This document shows positions 45,268 to 56,557 of a DNA stretch of 64,000 nt, piece after piece. Positions within the stretch are counted from its first letter, which is position 1; each line of letters begins with the position of its first letter. Both the position numbers and the translations under genes were made by a program. This DNA is from Monoplex corrugatus. Taxonomy: Eukaryota; Mollusca; Gastropoda; Littorinimorpha; Ranellidae. The notes beneath the pieces were generated by a model that was given only the letters and a program-made list of their open reading frames with translations, made no database searches and was not told the DNA's origin. The stretch lies in the NCBI GenBank assembly GCA_030674185.1, contig JAPXFY010000022.1, positions 44,726,087 to 44,790,086 of the forward strand. The letters are read 5' to 3'.

Positions 45268-46025
45268 GTAAGTAACTGCAATGAAATTCATTTTCTTACA
45301 GGATTTTGCATACATGAGCAATGATTTGCTAATTTGAGTGGTGTTTCGTAGCAAAATACGATCGATGTGAAGTGTGCACTTCTGAGCCTCTCAGTCACGG
45401 TCAGTTCAGAAGAGAATAACTAAATTCGTGAAGGAAATACACGCTATAACTATGCAGTCTGTTAATTTTAGCCATTTTCTCAACAAGATAAGTAAAGTTG
45501 AGGTTTGATGATTTGTTTTGATGTTATTTTTCTTGTATTGTCTTCTTCAACTGTTGCGATCACAGACCGCAAAAGACACTTCCGGTTCAGCGAAACCTGT
45601 GTTGATATTCATTGAAAACAATGTCTCGGTCAGAAATGCACGCTTATTTATTCAATCTTGCTGCGGTTTTTAAGGAGAAAACACCAATTTTATTGATTGA
45701 AAAACCCTGTGTTCTTTTTCTAGTGATAACTGGTGATAATTGCCTCCAGCAGTTTGTTATATTAGAAGTCTATATTGTCTACTTTCACTTTCAGAATTAT
45801 CCTGTTTATTTCCACATGGATTCAATGTTCACTTTATTTTTTGTTTGGTTAACATGTATTAACATGTGTTAAAATAGTATTTTCAAAGTGTGTGTGTGTG
45901 TGTGTGTCTATGTGTTTTCCTCAAATTTTGATGAGTGGTGTGATGGTGTTGTGTTTACCTGTGTGTCTGCCTGTTGGTATTATTGCAACTAGGAGAATCT
46001 TGCTCAATGTGTGTGTGTGTGTGTG

Positions 46026-46062
<37 letters not shown>

Positions 46063-46201
46063 GAATTTTTTTTGTTTTTCTTCCAAGTTTAGTATTCTTG
46101 CCAGGAGTCGGTCCTTTTTTTTTTTTTTTAACATTTTTGTATCTTGTTTGTTTATATCTGTTTACTACAGGCGTTTTTTTTCTTTTGTTTTCTCTTAACA
46201 G

Positions 46202-47490
46202 AGAACGAGACCTTTGACCGATACAAGAGGCATCTACAAGCTTTGGGTCCTGGCAGTGGAAGGAGCCGTCCATGCAAACTTGAGTCTGTTCCTGTTCTCA
46301 CCAATCAGCTGTTGCTGCAGTTGGGGCTCTTGCGTTTGACTTTGGGAGTCACTTGGTCAGTAATCATTGATTTTTCCCAGAAATTGCTAAACATTCATCA
46401 AAATTTAGATACTTTAGTGATAAGTGTCGAGAAACGCGCAGAGAAACTTGATTTCGATGACCAGAGTGCAGTGTTGCTGTTTCTTAAAGAGGAGAAAGAT
46501 GTGGTTTTTCCAAAGAAGTCACCCTTTTGTATTCAGTTTAATGTGACACAGGCTTTTTTGCTGAAAGAACCAGGTGCAGTTAGACCACAGCCTCATGATA
46601 AACTTCCAAACGGGCTCATCATTGAACTTGAGAGATTCAAGCGTGAAAGGAAACTGACTGCAAGTGATGTCTTTGAATGGATACTTGTGCTCTGTCCCAG
46701 TGCAACATTAACTTCAAAACACATGAACAAAAAAATCAGTGATCTCATGAAGAAATACAACCAAACCACGAAAGACAGTCGCAAAAACCCAGCTGCATAC
46801 AATACTCTCCTTGAAGCTGTTTTTCAACTTCACTCGTCTAGTTCAAGAACTTTCACTGCTCAAACCATTTCTATGGATGTTGACGAGACAGTTCTGCCAG
46901 GAGAGCTGCATAATGATGATGTTTCTTCAAAACCAAAGTCAAGTTTGGACACTGACCCGTTAAGTGAAACTTCCAGCATGTCAGTTACACCCACTGCCAG
47001 CGCTACTAGTACTGCATGTAGGCCTACTGAAAGTGGCACTTGCAGGTCTTGTAGCCAACTGCAGTTGCAACTTCAATCAATGAGTGCAAGCCTGCAGGAG
47101 TTTAAAATGCAGGAAGACAAACACTTACACCTGGAGGCAGTAGCAGCAGGACGTTTGGAAGCACTGAACGAAAAAAATGAGAAGATTGCTGCTCTGACTG
47201 TTCAAGTTGAGAATCTACAGAAACAGCTGGCAGAAACTGTAGAAAAACAAGCAACAGCAGAACAAACCCTTGCTCACACAAGGAATATGATGGCAGACTT
47301 GAAATCTGAAGTAGCCACCCACAAGAAAACTAGCAGTAGGTTGCGTCGAGTTTCTTTGGAGAGAAAGAATAAATATCAAGAGGAAAAAGAAAAACAGTGC
47401 CAGGAACAAGACAAACTAAAGACTGCAAATGAGAAACTGGAAAGAGATGGTCTACGAGTCGTACGACTGAAAAGCCAAATAAGGGAAAGC
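46202..47490 (+). CDS. element B, exon 2, N-terminal and coiled-coil region
   Basis: Acceptor TTCTCTTAACAG at 46190-46201. About 430 codons follow. First comes a globular region (VFPKKSPFCIQFNVTQAFL, LIIELERFKRERKLTASDVF, HMNKKISDLMKKYN). Then comes a Ser/Thr-rich stretch with CRSCSQLQLQLQ. From about 47050 there is a long heptad-rich coiled coil (EALNEKNEKIAALTVQVENL, QKQLAETVEKQ). An in-frame TAGGCCTA lies at 47019-47026. The frame is lost at an A8 run at about 47493-47500; removal of one A would join it to the next segment. Product unknown; by position it is the N-terminal half of the putative transposase. Confidence 0.65.
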
Positions 47491-50053
47491 AATAAAAAAA
47501 ATGAAGAAAATGGAAAAGTCATTGAGCAAACTAACCAAAGAAAACAGCATCATCCAGGAACAATATCAAGAGGAAACAAAACCTGTCTGTCACACGAAAG
47601 AAGACGGAAAATATAGAGACGGTGTTAGGGCATGTGCTGGGGAACTTGTAACAGAATTTGATGTTGGAGCTGCCAAAGTGCCACAAATTATTCAGTCGGT
47701 TGCTAAGCATGTGTTTGACACAGAGCTTCCATTGTCTGATCTTCCATCAAAGTCAACCGTTTTCAGGTGTGTGGATGAGGCGCATGTCCTGTCAAAGATG
47801 CATGTCAGCGAGGAACTGCAAAGTAAACGTTTTGATCTGCACACTGATGGCACAAGCCGTGACAGAAAAAAGTACATTGGACAGCAGGTAACACTTGACA
47901 ACAAAACAACATTGTCATTAGGTTTTCAGCGTGTGGCCTCTGAAACTGCCTCCTCTTTGACAGATATGACCATGGCCCTGATACATGAGCTCTCTTCATT
48001 GCATGATGATGATCCTGATAAAACAAAAGCAGCTGTTCAAAACACACTGAGAAATCTCACATCTACAATGACAGATCGCGCAAGTGTGATGAAATCCTTC
48101 AGCCATCAATTGCAGTCAGCGAAACAAGCTATTGTAGGTACTGACTCAGGATTAGAATTTCTATACTGCAATGCACATTTTCTTTTGGGTCTGAGCAGTG
48201 CTGCAGAAAAGGCACTGGGTGAAGTAGAAAGCAGCAAAAGCCTTAAAAAACATCTTGGCCGGGATGTGTTGCCAGCGTTCGCGCATTTCCGAAGTTCTGC
48301 ATCAGAACCTGCAGCTCTACGTGCCGTCAGGACAACATGTGACATCATTGGTCCACGTGGAGATGACAAGAATGGATGTAGGGAAAGCTGGATTGGATTT
48401 TGCCTTCTGAAGGATGTCAAGAGTTACATCAGCAGCTTCAGGGGAAACCGCTTTAACAACACCTTTGAAGGTGCTGCTGCTATACTCCACCATCTTGATG
48501 ACATTGTCACTTTCATAGGCGACTACCTGGTGGAAGCACCAAATTTGAAAATCCAGAGTGTGTTGGCAGACTTGAAGGATGACAAGGTGGTGGTAATGTT
48601 GGCTGCTCTTGCAACAGTGTACGTCTGTGTGTCTGGGCCATTCTGGGTGCTGATTAAAAGCAACATCCACTATCTGGACCTCTACATCTACATCCAGAAG
48701 ATGGAATCGTCACTCAAGTCCATTCTCGAGCATGAAAAGCAGTTTAACCTTGTGATGGAAACACTCCCATCTGTTCTGGACATAGTCATGGAGGAGACAC
48801 CCATTGTAAAGTCTGTCGTCCAGTTTGTTAAGACTAAAATCCCTGCAAGTGAAACAAATCTGTTTAAAGACTGTGTAAAAGTAATCTGCCAAAGGTTCCT
48901 TGACACCATTAAAAATCAGCTGAGCGATTTCCTGCCTGGTGGGAAGTATGGTGCCCCTCCATCTAAGGAAGCTCGCCAGAAGATGGCCCACTGCCAGACC
49001 AACAACCTTCTAGGTGAGGCCTGCATGGGAGATCTTGATTTTTCCCTGAACAAGCGTCGCTATGCTCTATCCTTCTACCACTCAACAGTCAACATGATGA
49101 AACGCAACCACTCCCTCTCCAAATGGCTTCCTTCAAAGTCAGAGGCAGATCAAAAGCGGCTGCACAAGATAGCAAGACAGAAAAGCAGTCATCTGAGGGC
49201 TTTCTACCGCAAACAGGAGAAAAATGTGGCTGTGCAGGAAAAAGAAAAGTTGTTAGCCAGAGCAGCAGCACGAAAAGAAAAGGAGAAGGAACAATGCAAA
49301 AGGCGTTTTAAGATCTTGCAAGACATCAGAGCTTGTCCCATTGGCAGTGCATGTATGATGAGCAAAGATGTTGATACTCTCATAGAATCATACACCACCA
49401 AAACAAGCAAAATAGATGCCATGAAGCTGCAGCTTAGGTACTACAGGATCATCATGAACTCCAAAAGTTCACGTCTTGTAGCAGCTGGAAAGACCTTGGA
49501 GCAGATGATGTCTGACTTAAAGATGTTCCTGGCAGAGTTCAATCCCACTGGGTCTTCAGCAGCGCCAACATTGGATGACTCTAACCTTCCTGACCCGAAT
49601 ACTTGCGACAGTGAACCTCCAAGGAAAAAGCGGCACCTTCAGGCAGAAGAGGATGTTTCTGACACCGACTGTCACACGAGTGAGAGTGATCCTGACCTCA
49701 ATCTGGATTCTGATGAGGAATTTGCAGAAGTTGACTTCTCTGGCACCTTCCAGCGCCAAGGTCAAACTGTAGCTGTATACTATGAGCAGCAGTGCTTCAT
49801 TGGAGAGGTGCTTGAAGTCAAGAGTGAGACTAGTGCGTCTGTCACTTTCATGCAGCAGGATGGGTCAAGAAATTCTTTTTTTTGGCCTTCTACACTGGAC
49901 TTGGATCATGATGTCCCTGCACACTTCATCGTACAGTGAGATGTGGAGATGCGGCCTATAGGACTAAACGCTAGAAAGTGGGCTGTAGAAAACTTTGACC
50001 AGCTTCAGAGGAGGCATCATATGTTCAAAGTGCAGTTCTGCTCTGCATGCTGA
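47491..50053 (+). pseudogene. element B, putative DDE transposase core and SH3-like tail
   Basis: Open from about 47491 to TGA at 49937-49939, then 38 more codons in the same frame (KWAVENFDQLQRRHHMF) matching the end of the element D protein, so the TGA is a premature stop. The core has FDLHTDGTS (Asp near 47846), YIGQQVTL, TMTDRASVMKSF (Asp near 48073), LYCNAHFLLGL (C-x2-H) and GNRFNNTFEGAAAILHHLDD. The order D, D, C..H and then a long insertion recalls hAT-like and related RNase H-fold transposases. A basic helix (KEKEKEQCKRRFK) and an acidic linker precede the SH3-like block. Related unnamed proteins are, from memory, common in marine invertebrates. A single extra A at 47493-47500 separates it from the N-terminal half. 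Confidence 0.7.
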
Positions 50054-51179
50054 GAACAAGGTATTTATCTACATGTATAAAGATTTGTGCTGTTAATTTT
50101 TATCTGTAGGTCTGGTCTGTACTAATTTGACACTAATTTGTGACACTATCTATCACCATAATTTCTTAATGATACTCTCAACCTCATGGGTATCCCTGCC
50201 CCATGACGGAATAGTGTGCAAGGGTCATTTACAAATTATAAATAAATAAGGTAAATCAAATTAGACAAGGAAGATAATAACTCCAAGGAAGCTATCAAAA
50301 TGTAGTGCAGTTCTGTTTAATTCCTTTTTTTTTGTTTTTTTTGTTTTTGTTTTTTGATAATTTTGGTTTTCGGTATGTTATGAATCGATTAATTATGAAA
50401 TGATTCTTGTATTGAAGGGGTACTGCCAAATGTAATCTTCACAATATCTGTTTATGTATTGGTTCATTGTACATTTCACCCCAAGACAAACATTTTGATA
50501 GGTTATAGTTTTCTGTACGACTTCTAGAAAGGAAGATATGAAATTTCAGTCTGACGGAAAATAATGTTAACAAAGTTAACATGTGAGATTAACACCAAAT
50601 ATGCATATGGAGCTCTGTTTGAGTGTCAATTTCTCAGTTATATTGATATAGACAGACCTGGAAAAAAGTAGACTGATACCTGGCATGTATGAGACTAGAA
50701 TGTAAGTATCAGAACTGGTACCAGATAATTCTAGTCATTATGGTACCCCTCTAAAAATAAGGATTTAGCCCTTGCTTGACTGATCAACAATGTCAAACGC
50801 TTATTTTTTTTTAAGTTTGATGTCATACTGTGTGAACAGGAAACATTTTCCTTTCTTTTCCTTTCTATAATTTTACAATCTACTATACACAGATAAGAAA
50901 AAATGTAAAAAAAATTGTGGTCACATTGAACATCAGTAGTTTCATGCATTTGAATATGTGGCATTATTACGTATTCCGCAATATCGCGAATTTGTGAAAT
51001 ACATTTTATGCAATAACTCCTAAACTAATAAAGATTTTCATGTGAAATTTTGTGTGGACTCTTAAAATATCATTCTGATTCATTAGAAAGTGATTTCAGG
51101 TATTTCTGACTATTAGAAAAAAATGGCTGGGACTACCTACTAATAGCCTATTGTAGTATCAGAAACAGAATCAACTTAC

Positions 51180-51481
51180 TTGGACATGAAAACCATATAA
51201 TCATTGTTCACCGACCCCGATTGACCACTGGTCGGAGCTTCTAGGTTAAAGTCAAACACGACGTAACGCCCCTCTGTTGCAGGCAAACTGTCCACAATGT
51301 CTTCATATTCTTCTTTCTGCTGTTTCTTTGGATCCTTATATTTGACAGCCTCGATTTCGATTTTCTTAAAGTCGTCACTAAATTTGTAGATAATGCATCT
51401 CCTTTTTCGATTTTTATCCATCTTCATTTCGGAGTATTCTTGGATGCAGTTTTCAGCTAACTCAACGCCACTGCGCGCCAT
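51180..51481 (-). CDS. ADF/cofilin, exon 1 (N-terminal two-thirds)
   Basis: Minus-strand ATG at 51479-51481 in ACCATGG context. 100 codons plus two bases end at a perfect GTAAGT donor. The protein starts MARSGVELAENCIQEY, then RRCIIYKFSDDFKKIEIE, the first strands of the ADF-homology fold; EEYEDIVDSLP and GRYVVFDFNL match the 'CRY..FDF.Y' block, and NDYMVFMS the strand before the junction. The N-terminal Ser (residue 4) would be the LIM-kinase-type site in animal cofilins if the start is processed. The second exon is at 26377-26536. The gene looks intact in spite of its transposon-filled intron. Confidence 0.93.
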
Positions 51482-51640
51482 GGTGATACTTTATCGAGTA
51501 CAATTATCCTGTCAGTCTCCTGTTGTGTTGTCCGTGAGTTGCTTCAAGATGGCGCCGTGCTTTACGCTAAAGGATGTTCCGGTTTCCGTGGAATCCACAA
51601 ACGACAAGTTGTACAAATAAGGAGACTGACAGGCTTTGAA
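51482..51640 (-). promoter_or_regulatory. 5' UTR and probable promoter of the cofilin gene
   Basis: CAAGATGGCGCCG at about 51545-51558 (plus strand) matches the YY1-type AAGATGGCGNC element found near transcription starts of housekeeping genes. The sequence is GC-richer than its surroundings and no TATA box is seen on the minus strand. The small plus-strand frame that starts at this ATG (51550-51620) is most simply explained by the YY1-like motif. Confidence 0.4.
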
Positions 51641-52162
51641 CATGACAAAACAAATCTGTGTAGTTAAACACAGAGAATGTTTGAATATTGGCCGTAAAAT
51701 ACTCAATGATAATGCTTCCATTTCAAACCGGTAGAAGTTGTAAATCCAAGATTCCCTACGAATTTTAAGAGGTCCGGTGCTTTGTTGTTGAAGGCGAGGT
51801 TGATTGCCATATATGGTAGCAAAGCTAGCAACGCATGACTCACATTCCTTCTTCGGCTGATTGAAAACGTACCTCAAGATATTATGGCTGATTAACAAGC
51901 AACCGGTTTATATACATGTTGGCAACAATGATGATAAGGCCACCGTGTAGTCAAACAACTATTGTTGTTGTTGTTTTTTGTGTTTGGTGTTCTTTCTGGG
52001 TTTGTTTGTTTTTTGTGGTGGTTTTTTATTGAAACATGTAGGACTGAGACATGCGAAGAAAAAGTACTCCCCGAATAGCGAAGTGTAAAGTGTAAGCCCA
52101 TTGTTACGAATACGAACTTACTAAGGAAGGGCGTCGCTTCTTTGGGGAGGGGACGGGGAAGG
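51641..52162. other. intergenic stretch upstream of cofilin
   Basis: No exon recognised. Minus-strand frames at 51512-51898 and 51892-52179 have no domain. A GTT/TTG-rich patch lies at 51960-52020. Confidence 0.4.
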
Positions 52163-52171
52163 TATAAAAAG
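52163..52171 (+). promoter_or_regulatory. candidate TATA box
   Basis: TATAAAAAG preceded by GC-rich GGGGAGGGGACGGGG. A start would be expected near 52195. The sequence that follows has a 34-bp tandem duplication (GCGTGTGGGTGGGTGTGCGCAT at 52249 and 52280) and then microsatellites, so no gene body is recognised. Confidence 0.35.
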
Positions 52172-52376
52172 AAGTGCACAAGCCCTCCCAGGACACAATG
52201 TATTTTGAGTGTATGTGTGTGTCCCGAAAATGACTAATATTACCAGCAGCGTGTGGGTGGGTGTGCGCATTTTCTCTAGAGCGTGTGGGTGGGTGTGCGC
52301 ATGTTCTCTAGACGCTGACCTGGCTCAGTTCCCTGTGTGTTATGTCATAGCAGCCTTTCGTCGTCGTCTTCTCAAG

Positions 52377-52377
52377 T

Positions 52378-52442
<65 letters not shown>

Positions 52443-52646
52443 CTGTGTCTCTCACACACGCACACACACACACACACATATCTACATACGTACATATATA
52501 GATCTAGATAGACGTGTACTCTCCTTTTCTCACATATATTCTCTCTCATATAATGTTATCTTTCTCTTTATACATACACACATACCTCTCTCTCTCATTC
52601 ACAAACATACACACACACATACACAACACACATACACACACACACC

Positions 52647-52680
<34 letters not shown>
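52377..52680. repeat. compound microsatellite
   Basis: (CT)n at about 52380-52440, (CA)n at 52451-52478, TACATA-type patches, (TA)n at 52650-52670 and (TG)n at 52671-52687. Confidence 0.9.
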
Positions 52681-52687
<7 letters not shown>

Positions 52688-52773
52688 ATGCATATATATA
52701 GGACTGCATACTCCTCCATCTCTCTCTCTGTTTCACACACACACATACACATATAGATCTATATATATATATA

Positions 52774-53130
52774 TGAGGATGACAGAAACGAAGAACACAT
52801 TATAAAAAAAGAACTCTGAAGGACCACCCATAATGAAAGATGAAGTTAGAGCAGCACTGAAAAAGATGAAACCAGGAAAAGCCCCAGGACCAGACAACAT
52901 TACTACATAGATGATTGAAGCACTGGAGGAATTTCGCATAGAAAGAAATTTACGACACTGGAAAAATCCCCAAAGATATGTCAAAATCAATTTTCATTCC
53001 ACTTCCAAAGAAGACAGGTGCTATAGAATGCGAACTCCATCGCACAATCAGTTTGATGAGTCATGTAACAAAAATCCTGTTAGGAATAATCATGATGAAG
53101 ACAAGGAATAGAATCAAAAGAGAAATAGCC
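52774..53130 (+). pseudogene. RTE-like LINE copy 1, left part
   Basis: 5'-truncated start of the reverse transcriptase: PPIMKDEVRAALKKMKPGKAPGPDNIT followed by an in-frame TAG, then TGKIPKD-type and ISLMSHVTKILL-type pieces in other frames. It matches copy 2 (59455-59835) closely. It breaks at AAATAGC where the CR1/L2 LINE begins, and resumes at 56558. Confidence 0.8.
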
Positions 53131-53131
53131 G

Positions 53132-55018
53132 GTGTCGCCTTCGTCTTCGGTCCCGCCGGCGCTGCCCTCGTCTTCTGTCCCGCTGGTGCCGCCTTTGTCT
53201 TCCGTCCCGCTGGTGCCGCCTTCGTCTTCTGTCCTGCGTGTGCCGCCTTCGTCTTCTGTCCCGTCGTTGCTGCCTTCATCTTGTGCCCCGCTGGTGTCGC
53301 CTTCGTCTTCTGTGCCGTCGTTGCTGCCTTCGTCTTGTGTCCCGCTGGTGTCGCCTTCGTCCTCTGTCCCGTCGGTGCTGCCTTCACCTCTAACTCTGCC
53401 GCCGCCATGTGACTCTGGTAGACTAAAACTAGATCTATGCCTTTTTAACGCTCAGTCAACATGTGCAGATGGCAAAGCCGATGTCATTGCTGACTTTATT
53501 GCAGATGAGCATGTTGACATTGTTTTTATCACAGAAACATGGCTTAACCCCCTTGGTCATGAACCTATACATGCGAGTCTCACTCCGAGTGGTTACAGGC
53601 TTGCTTCTTTCCATCGCTCATCCCGAGGTGGTGGTATCACCATCCTCTACAACGACTCACTCCATTCCCGCCTATCTTTCTCGCAGTCTCTGCCTTTCTC
53701 CCATCCTTCTTTCGAGCACGTTGAAGTATCCTTCCAATCCACCCCTCACCCCATCACCTTCTCCTGTGTCTATCGACCTCCACCTAGCTCTGCCTACAAG
53801 CTCACCACATCCATGTTTCTCTCTGACTTTGACCAACTTCTTGATTACTACTGCCTCTTACCTGGAAATCTCATCATTCTAGGTGACATCAATGTCCACT
53901 ACGACAACACTCACCGTTATGACACAAGACATATCATCAATTCTCTGTCCAATCACAATATGACACAACATATTTCTGAACCAACCCATAAAAAAGGTCA
54001 CATTCTTGACTGGATCATTTCTCGTGATCACCACAATTCAGCTACTGACAACTGCCTAGTTCTTTATACCCGTCTAACTTCAGCCCTTCCATCTGACCAC
54101 TCTGCAATTCTCTGTTCTCTTGGCATTTCTCCTCCTTCCCGTACCATGCGCACAGTGACTCTACGCAATCTCAAATCTATTAACCTCTCCACATTTTCAT
54201 CTGATGCCTCCCGTCTCCTTTCTGAAAAGTCACATAACCTTGCCGATGAATTCTATACTACTCTCCACCATCTTCTGGACACTCATGCTCCAGCCACAAC
54301 CCGTCTTTTACCTGACCGCCCCCCTACCCCCTGGCTCACTCATGCCTGTGCAAAACGTGCCCGCCGCAGAGCAGAGCGCCGCTGGCGCAAATCCAAACTC
54401 ACTATACATAGGCAACTTTTCCAAGCCTCTAAAACAAAAGTATCCACCCTCATTGCATCTGCAAAAACAAGATATTTCCAAACCAAAATCCTGAATGCCT
54501 CCTCTTCAAGAGAACTCTTTACAACCATGAATCATCTCCTTGGCACACGAAAAGATTTACCTCTCCCAACAAAACACACAAATGAAGAACTCCCATCTGT
54601 ATTCTCCAAGTATTTCACCACCAAAATACAAACTCTTCCTGACAGGCTTGACAGGACACCCTGTCAACCATGCCCACCTGACCCTTCCTTCTCTGCCACA
54701 CCTCTTACTACTTTTACCCCAGTCTCACAAGAAGAAATTCTCAACACAATCAGATCCATGTCGTTCAAAACCTGCGAACTGGATCCTCTTCCAGGTTCTC
54801 TCTACTCTGACTGTCTCCCTACTCTCCTCTCATTCATCACTGACATCATCAACACTTCTCTTCAAACTGGAACTGTCCCAGATTCTTTCAAGTCTGCTAT
54901 TGTTCACCCTCTCCTCAAGAAATACAATTTAGACCCAAATGAACTGAAAAATTACCGGCCTATCTCTAATCTCTCTTTCTTGTCAAAACTCATCAAAAAG
55001 TTGTCCTCAACCAGCTGA
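53132..55018 (+). pseudogene. CR1/L2 ORF2: AP endonuclease and start of RT
   Basis: No ATG in a good position; the frame is open from the insertion edge. After the Pro/Ser repeats the endonuclease is complete: LFNAQSTCADGKADVI (Asn), IVFITETWLNP (Glu), GGGITILYND, CVYRPPPSSAY (Tyr), ILGDINVHYDN (Asp, Asn), HILDWIIS and LPSDHSAIL (Asp-His). It nicks target DNA for priming. A basic linker and the first RT blocks (SMSFKTCELDPLP, LKNYRPISNLSFLSKL) follow. At an A5 run near 54996 one base is missing and the frame ends in TGA. Confidence 0.88.
53135..53390 (+). repeat. 27-bp coding minisatellite at the LINE 5' end
   Basis: About nine units of TCGTCTTCTGTCCCGCTGGTGCCGCCT, translated as Pro-Ser-Ser-Ser-Val-Pro-Leu-Val-Pro in the frame that continues into the endonuclease. 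It may be a normal Pro/Ser-rich N-terminal tail or a local expansion. Confidence 0.75.
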
Positions 55019-56277
55019 ACTCTCACCTGTCTGCCAACAATCTCCTCAATCCTTTCCAGTCAGCCTACCGCCAGTGCCATAGCATTGAAACTGCCCTGCT
55101 ACACATTCTCAACAATCTCTTCCTTGCAACTGATACTGGCAAAGTCTCTCTCCTCACACTCCTTGATCTGTCTGCAGCCTTTGATACCATTGATCATGGT
55201 ATTCTCCTTTCTAGACTTCATCATACTTTTGGCATCTCTGACACTGCTCTCTCCTGGTTCACTTCATATCTATCAAACAGAAAACAAACTGTTCTCATTA
55301 ATGGCACTTACTCTCAACCTTCATACCTGACCTGTGGTGTTCCACAAGGATCTGTCCTTGGCCCTGTTCTTTTCACTCTTTACACCTCCCCCCTGTCTAC
55401 CATCATCAACTCCCACTCTATAAAACACCACTTCTATGCTGATGACACCCAACTTCTAGACAGTGACACACCAGACAATATACAGCGCCTCTTGACTCAC
55501 ACCACTGAGTGTTACTCGGACATTAAGAACTGGATGACGTTCAACAAACTTCAGCTTAATGACGACAAGACAGAAGCTATCCTCATTGGCACCCGTCAGA
55601 AACTTTCTCAGCTGCCTCCTCTTTCTCTCCCATTATGTAACATATCAGTCCCAATTTCTGATTCAGCTAAAAACTTTAGTGTCTGCATTGACTCTACCCT
55701 CTCCATGAACAACTTTGTTTCTCAAACTGCCAGATCTTGCTACTATCACCTCCATCGTATAAGCCTGATCAGGAAGTATCTCTCTGTCGAAACAACTGCA
55801 AAACTTGTTCTCTCCTTCATAATGTCTCGCACTGACTATTGCAATTCACTCCTGTCTGATCTTCCTGCCTCCACCATTCACATCCTACAGCGCATTCAAA
55901 ACAATGCTGGACGCCTTGTACTAAAAAAGAAAAAAGCTGACCACATATCTCCTCTCCTGGCACAACTTCACTGGCTCCCTGTATCAAAGCGCATACAGTA
56001 CAAACTAGACACCATGTGCTACAAAAGCCTCAATAACGCAGCCCCCGATTACCTGTCAAGCTTACTTGAGATCTATGTTCCCTCACGTACCCTCCGCTCT
56101 GCCTCCAATCCTCTGACTTTTCGCTTTCCACGCACTAAGCTCAATACCTATGGTCCACGAGCCTTCTCTGTTTCTGGTCCACTTTCCTGGAACAAACTTC
56201 CTCTCTCTGTCCGTCAGCAGCCTACTTTTGTCTCCTTGAAGTCCGCTCTCAAAACTCACCTTTTCTCCTCTGCATAA
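54996..56277 (+). pseudogene. CR1/L2 ORF2, RT core and C-terminus
   Basis: Continues in the next frame without stops: VVLNQLNSHL, FQSAYRQCHSIETALL, LLDLSAAFDTIDHGILL, CGVPQGSVLGPVLFTLY and FYADDTQLL (catalytic pair at about 55438-55446). The C-terminal zone has DYCNSLLSDLP, LHWLPVSKRIQYKL and GPLSWNKLP, then TAA at 56275-56277. It is clearly homologous to the LINE at 42046, but divergent enough to be another family. Confidence 0.88.
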
Positions 56278-56403
56278 AATCCTGACCTCACTCAATCCCC
56301 TCTGCAGCCTGTCTCCACTCGGAGGGGAATCACATTGTAATATATAATTGTATATAATATGCTCTCTATAATTTTCCATTGCTTTTATTCTTTCTCCCCA
56401 TTT

Positions 56404-56436
56404 TAGCCGTGTGCGTGTGCGTGCGTGCGTGCGTGC

Positions 56437-56503
<67 letters not shown>

Positions 56504-56520
56504 CGTGCGTGCGTGTGTGT
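56404..56520. repeat. GT/GC microsatellite
   Basis: (GTGC)n and (GT)n tract at the 3' end of the CR1/L2 insertion. It may have grown from the LINE's short tandem tail. Confidence 0.9.
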
Positions 56521-56557
56521 CTGTTTTAGCGCTTAGATTTGATTTTATCAAGATTAT

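Larger units (their letters stand above)
44563..51140 (+). mobile_element. TIR element B (GTAGGTA family), nearly autonomous (6578 bp)
   Basis: Perfect 17-bp TIR GTAGGTAGTCCCAGCCA, 19 bp with the TA, flanked by TAATA at 44558-44562 and 51141-51145. The left TAATA is also the right target duplication of element A, so B inserted exactly at A's edge. It encodes a two-exon gene of roughly 1,200 codons with one frame break and one late stop. The superfamily is not identified; D-D residues and a C..H motif suggest an RNase H-fold transposase. Confidence 0.82.
26537..51179 (-). other. cofilin intron, 24.6 kb, filled by transposons
   Basis: Donor GTAAGT (51179 to 51174 read on the minus strand) and acceptor CAG at 26537-26539. 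It contains a SINE, piggyBac, two hAT-like elements, three related large TIR elements (A, B, D) and a CR1/L2 LINE. Element B ends only 34 bp inside the donor. No other host exon was seen in it. Confidence 0.85.
53132..56403 (+). mobile_element. CR1/L2-type LINE with endonuclease, nested in the RTE-like copy
   Basis: Inserted between 53130 and 56558 of the RTE-like element. It encodes AP endonuclease and reverse transcriptase with one frame break near 54998. The 3' UTR is short (to about 56403) and passes into a GT/GC microsatellite to 56520. The 5' end is a 27-bp minisatellite. Confidence 0.85.

Noticed and set aside
47490..47505. Programmed -1 frameshift at A8 in element B
   Set aside because: The shift needed is +1, and the same +1 at A8 occurs in the unrelated piggyBac gene; an extra A is simpler.
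53061..53408. Lys/Ala/Thr-rich minus-strand protein
   Set aside because: Antisense of the 27-bp minisatellite at the start of the CR1/L2 ORF.
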